Below, one piece after another: positions 1 to 4,702 of a stretch of 7,817 bases of DNA. The position numbers and the translations under genes are program-made. The notes under the pieces are model-generated. The model was not told where the DNA came from and did no database searches. It was given only the letters and a program-made list of their open reading frames with translations. Every line of letters starts with the position of its first letter. Position 1 is the first letter of the stretch. This DNA is from Bacillota bacterium (GTDB taxonomy: Bacteria; Bacillota; Clostridia; Tissierellales; Peptoniphilaceae), in the NCBI GenBank assembly GCA_023393815.1, contig JAEXBU010000057.1:1-7817 (forward strand), written 5' to 3'.

Positions 1-2
1 CA

Positions 3-32
3 ATTAGAACAAACGTACGAACAAATTTTCAA
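3..32 (-). promoter_or_regulatory. Leftward SOS-type promoter (predicted lexA promoter)
   Basis: On the minus strand a -35 TTGAAA (27-32) and a -10 TCTAAT (3-8) are 18 nt apart, each matching the sigma-A consensus at 5 of 6 positions. The spacer between them is filled by two SOS-box-like elements listed separately, which is what a LexA-autoregulated promoter would look like. The transcript would start off the left edge, so the gene is not visible. Its identity as lexA is an inference from these boxes and from the neighbouring LysM gene, because lexA and yneA are divergent in Bacillus. Confidence 0.5.
7..30. promoter_or_regulatory. Two adjacent candidate LexA (SOS) boxes
   Basis: The Gram-positive LexA operator core is GAAC-N4-GTTC. 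Positions 7-18 read GAAC-AAAC-GTAC and positions 19-30 read GAAC-AAAT-TTTC, each matching 7 of the 8 fixed bases. They abut with a 12-nt period, so two dimers would lie on nearly the same DNA face. A third element at 43-51, CGAACATAT, matches the left half of the operator but its right half is degenerate. The sites cover the leftward promoter spacer and a possible -35 of the rightward LysM gene, so one repressor could control both directions. Confidence 0.55.
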
Positions 33-54
33 AACATACGATCGAACATATAGG
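26..54 (+). promoter_or_regulatory. Weak candidate promoter of the LysM gene
   Basis: TTTTCA (26-31) and TATAGG (49-54) are 17 nt apart and 17 nt before the LysM start codon. Each matches the sigma-A consensus at 4 of 6 positions, so the call is weak. The putative -35 overlaps the second SOS box, which would suit LexA repression. A start of transcription here would give a leader of only about 10 nt containing the GGAGGT ribosome binding site at 60-65. Confidence 0.3.
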
Positions 55-70
55 TGTATGGAGGTCTAAA

Positions 71-430
71 ATGAAGAGAGAAAATAGAATGCAAAGACAA
101 CTGTCGTCCGGTCGGCGTGCATCTGTACGCGCGGTGAAAAACAGAAAACGCCTTCGCATAATTCCCTTGTTACTTATTTTACTGATAAGCATTATGGGAA
201 CGACGCTACCTTATAGTAATAAAACGAAAAGCTACCAAGTGCGAGAGTCCTATGTGGTGAAGTCGGGGGATACGCTTTGGTCGATTGCATCAGCTTACGC
301 TGATAAGGAAGATGATTTGCGCCTTATGATTGACCGCATGGTGGACGCTAATAATCTGGGCGAAAATTGCGCTCTAAAACCCGGTGATACAATTTTTGTA
401 GTCGTTGACGAGCGTGATTTATCCTTTTAA
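71..430 (+). CDS. Small membrane-anchored LysM protein, YneA-like
   Basis: The 119-residue protein has a very basic N-terminus (residues 1-29), one hydrophobic segment (about 30-46, IIPLLLILLISIMG) and an extracytoplasmic LysM domain (about 61-112, beginning YVVKSGDTLWSIA and ending LKPGDTIFVVV). LysM domains bind peptidoglycan glycan chains. The start is fixed by GGAGGT at 60-65. One short transmembrane anchor plus one C-terminal LysM is the layout of YneA, the SOS-induced division suppressor of Bacillus (about 105 residues), which is divergent from lexA. SOS-like boxes lie just upstream here. The function as a DNA-damage division inhibitor is therefore a reasonable inference, but sequence similarity beyond the LysM motif cannot be judged by eye. 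The gene stands alone and ends in its own terminator. An ordinary cell-wall LysM protein is the alternative. Confidence 0.85.
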   Translation: MKRENRMQRQLSSGRRASVRAVKNRKRLRIIPLLLILLISIMGTTLPYSNKTKSYQVRESYVVKSGDTLWSIASAYADKEDDLRLMIDRMVDANNLGENCALKPGDTIFVVVDERDLSF

Positions 431-433
431 AAA

Positions 434-487
434 TAAAAAACAGCTGTGAGCATACAACAATGCTTACAACTGTTTTTTATTTTTTTA
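434..487 (+). terminator. Intrinsic terminator after the LysM gene
   Basis: The arms AACAGCTGTGAGCAT (439-453) and ATGCTTACAACTGTT (460-474) pair around a 6-nt loop with one C/A mismatch and one G-T wobble. The stem is followed by a T-rich run (TTTTTTATTTTTTT), while an A-rich run precedes it. The A and T flanks make it potentially bidirectional, so it could also stop leftward transcription coming from the recombinase side. It begins within a few bases of the LysM stop codon. Confidence 0.88.
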
Positions 488-575
488 TTATACGTGCACC
501 ATAGGAGGTAGGAAACTCTATTATAGAGAATAGTAGGAAAAAGAAGATAATCGTTAGAATAGCTAGACAGAACGC

Positions 576-613
576 GAATTTAGTCACAAAATATAAATTT
601 TGCGACTAAATTC
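576..613. repeat. Near-perfect 17-bp inverted repeat with 4-nt loop
   Basis: The arm GAATTTAGTCACAAAAT (576-592) and the arm ATTTTGCGACTAAATTC (597-613) flank ATAA. The only discrepancy is at 586/603. It gives an A-C mismatch in plus-strand RNA but a G-U pair in minus-strand RNA, where all 17 positions can pair. There is no T-run on either side, so it is not an intrinsic terminator. A structured RNA element, a protein operator or a recombinase site are all possible. Confidence 0.8.
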
Positions 614-711
614 AATTCCGTTGAAACGAGATGACCACGAGTTCACGGAGTTGCACACTAATTTCGATCATATATCGAGCTTTTAACTTTTAAACGGAGG
701 ACAAACATTCC

Positions 712-729
712 TCTACATCTACGTCTACG
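712..729. repeat. Three tandem hexamers (TCTACR)
   Basis: TCTACA, TCTACG and TCTACG follow one another directly, with a partial fourth unit TCAC at 730-733. The array is short and of unknown significance. Confidence 0.6.
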
Positions 730-983
730 TCACGAAGATAATTTCAAAAAGAATGTATCGATAGAATGCACGACGAGGAACGAGCAGTTAAAGTGTCAAG
801 TAATAGATAAAATAAAGCCGTAGGATCCAAATATAGGGCTTATAAAAAGTTTAGCATATTTCCCCTCTATCTTCGTTAATTAAATCGAAGTTTTACGGAG
901 GCTGGCGGTATCCGTGCATCCAATTGAGAATCAGCTCATTCTAAGAAGAAAGCATGAAAGCTACAGGAACGGCACGTCCAATC

Positions 984-997
984 TATGTTCGAACATA
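984..997. repeat. Perfect 14-nt palindrome TATGTTCGAACATA
   Basis: The sequence is its own reverse complement over 14 bases with no central spacer, 19 nt beyond the stop codon of the recombinase gene. The half-sites GTTC and GAAC occur in the reverse order to a LexA operator, so this is not a standard SOS box. It may be a binding site for another dimeric protein. Confidence 0.6.
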
Positions 998-1016
998 AGG
1001 TTTGAAAGTTGTAAAA

Positions 1017-2036
1017 TTACTCTTCGTCCTTTCTTTTTTCCACATCTTCGAGCATTTTTTCGACCTCGTCGACGCGAGCCAGGGGATTTTGATTCATCGT
1101 GTGACGAATATCTTCCACGTTAATGTGGGTGTATATTTGTGTCGTGGAGATGGACTCGTGACCCAGGATTTCTTGGAGGGATTTTAAATCTTCGTCGCCG
1201 AATTGGTACATTAGGGTCGCTGCCGTATGGCGCAGTTTGTGTACAGTATATTTATTTGTGTCAAAGCCCGCATTCTTTAAATGCTTTTCCAACATATGTT
1301 GGATGGAACGATTGCTCATTCGTTTTTTTCGCATACTCAAAAACAGCGCTTCCTCGTCGTCTAAACCTTGAGCCTTTCGAGCCAGCAGATAGGCGTCAAT
1401 AGAGCGTCGCACATTTTCGTTTAAATAGACCAAACGCTCTTTGGATCCTTTTCCGAAAATTCGAAGGGTATGGTCGTTATTTAAATCTTGTTTATTTAAC
1501 GACGCAAGTTCACTTAAACGAAGTCCGCAATTTAAAAAGAGCATAGTGATGGCGTAATCGCGTAGGCGAAAAATATCTTTCTGTTTGAAATTTTGAATTG
1601 AATGCAGGAGCCGTATGCACTCCTCCAGACTCAAATAGACGGGCAGAGATTTCTCCATTTTTGGCATATCGATGTGTTCCGTTGGATTTTTTTCCAGAAG
1701 ATCAACTTTATAGGTCAGGTAATCGAAAAAAGAGCGCACGGATGCTATTTTACGGAACTTCGTACGACTATTGTTTTTTCTCTCTCGATCCAAGTAGGAA
1801 ATATAGGCGTAAATATCTGCTTTTTCTACTTGTCTTAATAGATCCACTTCCACTGAGTCGATATCTACCGCATCTAAAGAATCGACAACTAAGCCTTCCT
1901 TTCGTACGCGTAGGTAACGAAGAAACTGGCGTATGTCGTAGAAATATTCTTTTACCGTGCCTTCACTACGGCCGCGGGCGGCTCGCAGATAATTTAAGTA
2001 GTCATCTAATAAACTTGCTAAACTTGCGCGAATCAC
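1017..2036 (-). CDS. Xer-type tyrosine recombinase
   Basis: This 339-residue protein is a site-specific tyrosine recombinase of the XerC/XerD family. Such enzymes cleave and rejoin DNA through a 3'-phosphotyrosine, typically to resolve chromosome dimers at dif. An N-terminal SAM-like core-binding domain (about 1-115) precedes the catalytic domain (about 130-310). All six catalytic residues can be assigned: R173 in GLRLSE, K196 in GKGSKE, H266 and R269 in HKLRH, H293 in LGHES, and nucleophile Y302 in STTQIYTH. The spacing agrees with E. coli XerD. It is about 40 residues longer than XerC/D, partly through a charged C-terminal tail (about 318-339). The start is GTG, preceded by an AGAGG ribosome binding site about 6 nt away. 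A terminator separates it from rny upstream. No phage or integron genes are nearby, so a housekeeping Xer role is more likely than an integrase, but XerC versus XerD versus a stand-alone Xer cannot be told. Confidence 0.92.
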   Translation of the reverse strand: MIRASLASLLDDYLNYLRAARGRSEGTVKEYFYDIRQFLRYLRVRKEGLVVDSLDAVDIDSVEVDLLRQVEKADIYAYISYLDRERKNNSRTKFRKIASVRSFFDYLTYKVDLLEKNPTEHIDMPKMEKSLPVYLSLEECIRLLHSIQNFKQKDIFRLRDYAITMLFLNCGLRLSELASLNKQDLNNDHTLRIFGKGSKERLVYLNENVRRSIDAYLLARKAQGLDDEEALFLSMRKKRMSNRSIQHMLEKHLKNAGFDTNKYTVHKLRHTAATLMYQFGDEDLKSLQEILGHESISTTQIYTHINVEDIRHTMNQNPLARVDEVEKMLEDVEKRKDEE

Positions 2037-2063
2037 AATTTACCTCTTCTCTATCATAACAAA

Positions 2064-2098
2064 AAAACAAATAAAAACCTGCCTACAGGCAGGTTTTT
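2064..2098 (-). terminator. Intrinsic terminator after rny
   Basis: The stem AACCTGCC/GGCAGGTT (2076-2083 with 2088-2095) is perfect around a 4-nt loop and extends through A/T pairs on both sides. Read on the minus strand it follows the rny stop codon directly and is trailed by a long T-rich run (TTTTTATTTGTTTTTTT). The A-tract on the other side would make it work in the plus direction too. It sits between rny and the recombinase gene, so the latter needs readthrough or a promoter in the short remaining gap. Confidence 0.92.
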
Positions 2099-3642
2099 TA
2101 CTTTGCGTATTCGACAGCACGCGTTTCGCGAATTACATTGACCTTGATTTGACCGGGGAAGTCCAATTGAGACTCGATTTCGTTAGCAATGTTGCGCGCA
2201 GTTGTTACCATGTGGGCTTCGTCGATTTCCTTCGGCTTTACGATAATGCGCAACTCGCGACCGGCTTGTACGGCATAGGATTTTTCAATACCGTCAAAAC
2301 TCGTAGCAATTTCTTCCAACTGTTCCAATCGTTTGATATAGTTTTCAATGGTTTCACGTCGTGCACCGGGCCGTGCCGCGCTAATGGCGTCGGCAGCTTG
2401 TACCAAGATCGACTCCAATGAATTGAATTCGACGTCGCCGTGGTGAGCTTCAATCCCGTTAATGACGGATTCAGGCTCCTTATAACGTCGTGCCAGTTCA
2501 ACCCCTAGTTCCACGTGGGGTCCTTCCACTTCGTGATCAATGGATTTACCCAAGTCGTGGAGAAGGCCAGCACGTCTGGCAAGCTTCGAATCAATACCGA
2601 CTTCTTCGGCCAAATAGCCGGCGATCTTTGATACTTCGACGGAGTGGCGCAAGCAATTTTGCCCAAAGCTGGTACGGAATTTTAAACGCCCCAGGTATTT
2701 GACAAGTTCTGGATGCAATCCATGGACGCCGGCTTCGAAAGCAGCTTCTTCACCACTTTTCTTAATAATCTCGTCCACTTCCTGTTTTGCCTTTTCTACT
2801 GTATCTTCGATGCGTGTTGGATGGATACGCCCGTCCAGGACAAGTTTTTCCAAAGCGATGCGGGCAACTTCTCGACGGATAGGGTTAAACGAAGAGACGA
2901 CTACCGCTTCCGGAGTATCGTCAATGATTAAGTCCACACCGGTCAAGGCTTCGATGGCACGAATGTTTCGACCCTCGCGGCCGATAATGCGTCCTTTCAT
3001 TTCGTCGTTCGGCAGATTGACCACGGAAACCGTCGTTTCGGCTACCTCGTCCGCTGCAATCCGTTGAATGGCATGAACGATAATGTCTTGCGCAATCTTT
3101 TTGCTCTCGTCTTTAACATAGTGTTCGTACTCGCGAATTTTTAGAGCGGATTCTTGGGTCAATTCATTTTCCAGTTCGTTTAGAAGAATTTGTTTGGCTT
3201 CTTCCTTAGAAAGGCCGGAAATCCGCTGAATTTCCGCAGATTTCTTTTCAACCAGCTCGTCGATTTGATTCTCTTTTTCTTGAATTCGATTTTGTTGATC
3301 AAAAATCTGGCTTTCTTTTTTTTCCAAGGTAGCACTTTTTGATTGAAGTAGATCTTCTTTGGAATTCAGACGATCTTCATAGCGCTGGAGTTCGTTTTTT
3401 CGAGCATCACTTTCCTGTTGGACTGTATCACGAAGTTTGTGAATCTCCTCTTTTGCTTGGAATAAAATGTCTCGTTTATTGTTCTCGGCCTCACGTTCCG
3501 CATCAATAATGATATTCTTGGCTAGTTCTTCCGCGTGATTGAGCTTTCCTTCAGCCAATGTTTTACGTATAAAATAACCAATAGCTACTCCGAGGATTCC
3601 AATAAACAATGCCCCAACAAAAGGTACCAAGTATGCAGGCAT
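2098..3642 (-). CDS. rny: Ribonuclease Y
   Basis: RNase Y is the membrane-bound endoribonuclease that begins mRNA decay in many Gram-positive bacteria. The 514-residue product shows the full family layout: an N-terminal transmembrane helix (about 4-25), a long charged coiled coil (about 30-140), a KH RNA-binding domain with the GREG loop at 221-224 within RIIGREGRNIR, and an HD phosphohydrolase domain with H333, the H362-D363 pair in LLHDLGK and D418 as likely metal ligands. The length matches the family (about 520). I place the start at the ATG at 3642. The GTG at 3651 in the same frame is part of the AAGGAGGTG ribosome binding site and cannot be a normal start. The gene has its own extended -10 promoter upstream and a terminator immediately downstream, so it appears monocistronic. 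Its position after recA is common in Bacillota; here the Mre11/Rad50-like genes lie between them. Confidence 0.97.
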   Translation of the reverse strand: MPAYLVPFVGALFIGILGVAIGYFIRKTLAEGKLNHAEELAKNIIIDAEREAENNKRDILFQAKEEIHKLRDTVQQESDARKNELQRYEDRLNSKEDLLQSKSATLEKKESQIFDQQNRIQEKENQIDELVEKKSAEIQRISGLSKEEAKQILLNELENELTQESALKIREYEHYVKDESKKIAQDIIVHAIQRIAADEVAETTVSVVNLPNDEMKGRIIGREGRNIRAIEALTGVDLIIDDTPEAVVVSSFNPIRREVARIALEKLVLDGRIHPTRIEDTVEKAKQEVDEIIKKSGEEAAFEAGVHGLHPELVKYLGRLKFRTSFGQNCLRHSVEVSKIAGYLAEEVGIDSKLARRAGLLHDLGKSIDHEVEGPHVELGVELARRYKEPESVINGIEAHHGDVEFNSLESILVQAADAISAARPGARRETIENYIKRLEQLEEIATSFDGIEKSYAVQAGRELRIIVKPKEIDEAHMVTTARNIANEIESQLDFPGQIKVNVIRETRAVEYAK

Positions 3643-3648
3643 ATGGAA

Positions 3649-3657
3649 CACCTCCTT
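3649..3657 (-). promoter_or_regulatory. Ribosome binding site deciding the rny start
   Basis: AAGGAGGTG on the minus strand is a near-perfect complement of the 16S rRNA 3' end. AGGAGG is 8 nt from the ATG at 3642, the ideal distance. The in-frame GTG at 3651-3649 lies within it, which excludes GTG as the start. Confidence 0.9.
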
Positions 3658-3697
3658 ATTTAATTTTCATGATTCAAATGGCATAGACCACCCATTT

Positions 3698-3706
3698 ATT
3701 ATATCA
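3698..3706 (-). promoter_or_regulatory. Extended -10 promoter of rny
   Basis: The minus strand reads TGATATAAT, a consensus TATAAT (3703-3698) with the TGn extension. The -35 region at 17-nt spacing (AAAACA) is poor, as is usual for extended -10 promoters. Transcription would begin near 3691, leaving a leader of roughly 50 nt before the ATG at 3642. Confidence 0.7.
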
Positions 3707-3759
3707 TAATTTACGTTTTTTGTTTTGACGATTTCCATCTATTTCTTGCTTTATCGCAA

Positions 3760-3791
3760 TAAAGAAGGCTGCTCACTATAGCAACCTTCTT
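3760..3791 (-). terminator. Hairpin terminator of the recA-sbcDC-like operon
   Basis: The arms at 3780-3791 and 3762-3773 form a 12-bp stem, AAGAAGGTTGCT with AGCAGCCTTCTT on the minus strand, with a single G-U pair and a 6-nt loop. It begins 8 nt after the stop codon of the last operon gene. The trailing T-run is short (CTTTATTGCG), so termination may be partial and some readthrough into rny is possible. The unit AAGAAGGTT is tandemly duplicated at 3783-3800, giving the 3' arm a second possible partner. Confidence 0.65.
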
Positions 3792-3799
3792 AACCTTCT

Positions 3800-4465
3800 T
3801 TATGAAATAAATTTGTTCTCTCCGATCAGTTCGCAAACTTCACTAGTTCCGTTACGGATATCGACGCGAAAGGCTTTGTCGCATATATTGGTTAAGTAAT
3901 CGTTATGCGTGACCATAATGATTTGCCGCATAAACAAGCGAGAACACTCTTTTAAGAATTCGCCCATATTGAAAATATAATCGTCACTGATATGTTTGCC
4001 GGGCTCGTCTAAAAAGAGTGGCCCGTCCATTTTCGGACGGTGATTTTCTAAAAATGCAATGCGCAAGGCTAAACTCACAATATCTACCACGCCACCGCCG
4101 CGACTAAGTTCCGGTTTCGTCTTTACCTTATAATCCCCGTAGTCGGATTCTACAAAAAACTCGGCTACGGGAAGCCCCCTTTTTTCTGATAAGTCCACCG
4201 TGAACTTCGAAGAGTTTTGCATAATGTAGGCGATGGATTGGGTGACGATACCTTCGATTTGGTGGGTCGCCTGATTCCTCGAAAAATCGGCGGCTTTTTG
4301 GAGGAGAAATACGACGCCGCTCAGTTTCTTTTCTTCCCGCTCGACGGCTTGAATCTCCTCTTTCTTTTTTGCGATCTTCTCCAGAATGGAGTCTCGTATG
4401 CCCTCTTCGCGATTCACGTCTTTTGAAAAATCGTCAAATCGTCGAAGGGCTTCCTCGTATGTCAT
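3800..4465 (-). CDS. C-terminal ATPase half of a split SbcC/Rad50-like protein
   Basis: The 221-residue product carries the parts of a Rad50/SbcC ATPase that normally follow the coiled coil. A short coiled coil (about 15-60) precedes a signature-like motif, LSRGGGVVDIVSLALRIAF (120-138), then Walker B GPLFLDEP (148-155, with D153 and E154) and the H-loop MVTHND (184-189). Walker A is absent; it lies in the gene at 4703-6142. An ABC-type head would therefore be assembled from two polypeptides. The signature has SRGGG in place of the usual SGGE. The start ATG overlaps the preceding stop codon (ATGA) and has its own GGAGG 7 nt away, so translation is probably coupled. It is the last gene of the operon and is followed by a hairpin terminator. 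Role in DNA-end processing is inferred from the Mre11-like partner gene. Confidence 0.85.
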   Translation of the reverse strand: MTYEEALRRFDDFSKDVNREEGIRDSILEKIAKKKEEIQAVEREEKKLSGVVFLLQKAADFSRNQATHQIEGIVTQSIAYIMQNSSKFTVDLSEKRGLPVAEFFVESDYGDYKVKTKPELSRGGGVVDIVSLALRIAFLENHRPKMDGPLFLDEPGKHISDDYIFNMGEFLKECSRLFMRQIIMVTHNDYLTNICDKAFRVDIRNGTSEVCELIGENKFIS

Positions 4466-4701
4466 GGACGATCCTCCGGCAAGAGTTTTTCCGCTTCATC
4501 CAGCAGACGAAGGATTTCAGCTTCCATTCGCTCAATTTCCTGTTCCAGGGTCTCCGGATCAAAACCTAACGCTTTGATTTTGTCGTTTAATTCCTTCTCT
4601 TCCTTCTCTAATTCTTCCATACGCCACTCGGCACGCTTTCGCGTTTCTTTCGCTTTTTCGTAACGTTGATTTAGGTCGCTGATCCGTTGTTCTAAGTTCA
4701 T
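4462..4701 (-). CDS. 79-residue coiled-coil protein of the split SbcC operon
   Basis: This small, highly charged protein (E, K and R rich) is predicted to be almost entirely helical: one coiled-coil helix from about 1 to 45, a turn at GFDPE (about 46-50) and a second helix to about 73, ending LLPEDRP. No enzyme motif, signal peptide or membrane segment is present. Its ribosome binding site TTTGGAGG lies 6 nt from the ATG, inside the end of the upstream gene, and the intergenic gap is 1 nt. Its stop overlaps the next start by 4 nt. The spacing shows it is a genuine translated gene placed exactly where the descending arm of an SbcC/Rad50 protein would begin. I do not recognise it as a named family. 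A helical-hairpin subunit bridging the two ATPase halves is my inference. Confidence 0.78.
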   Translation of the reverse strand: MNLEQRISDLNQRYEKAKETRKRAEWRMEELEKEEKELNDKIKALGFDPETLEQEIERMEAEILRLLDEAEKLLPEDRP

Positions 4702-4702
4702 C

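Larger units (their letters stand above)
488..1016. other. Long gene-free spacer between convergent genes
   Basis: About 530 bases separate the LysM terminator from the 3' end of the recombinase gene. I find no convincing protein gene, tRNA or rRNA on either strand; open stretches are under about 40 codons or lack a credible start. Since the flanking genes converge, no promoter for either is required here, so the length is unexpected. The stretch contains a 17-bp hairpin (576-613), three tandem hexamers (712-729), a weak 5-bp hairpin (871-890) and a perfect palindrome (984-997). It could encode a small RNA or be a decayed gene; the sequence alone does not decide. Confidence 0.7.

Noticed and set aside
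4..192. Minus-strand frame of 62 codons over the LysM gene
   Set aside because: It overlaps the LysM coding sequence, which has the proper ribosome binding site and domain, and it runs through the SOS control region.
791..796. TTGACA on the minus strand in the spacer as a promoter -35
   Set aside because: No -10-like hexamer occurs at 16-19 nt spacing downstream.
697..824. Possible 38-codon frame after GGAGG at 697
   Set aside because: It would need an ATT start, and the product shows no recognisable motif.
871..890. CTTCG/CGAAG hairpin followed by TTTT
   Set aside because: A 5-bp stem with a 10-nt loop and only four T residues is too weak to call a terminator.
984..1003. Palindrome region as a LexA box
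   Set aside because: GAAC is followed by GGTT at the operator spacing, and the GTTC/GAAC order is inverted relative to the operator.
914..1123. Plus-strand frame starting at GTG 914
   Set aside because: A GGAGG string is 12 nt away, which is too far, and half the frame is antisense to the recombinase gene. The product shows no recognisable features.
2053..2058. TATGAT as a -10 box for the recombinase gene
   Set aside because: There is no acceptable -35, and transcription would begin about 10 nt before the GTG, at or inside the ribosome binding site. I could not support it.
1598..2059. Open frame on the plus strand opposite the recombinase gene
   Set aside because: It is fully antisense to a gene with all catalytic motifs, has no credible ribosome binding site, and its composition looks like a mirrored coding sequence.
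2699..3067. Serine-rich open frame opposite rny
   Set aside because: It is antisense to the KH-domain region of RNase Y, and the serine and threonine richness is what reversed coding sequence gives.
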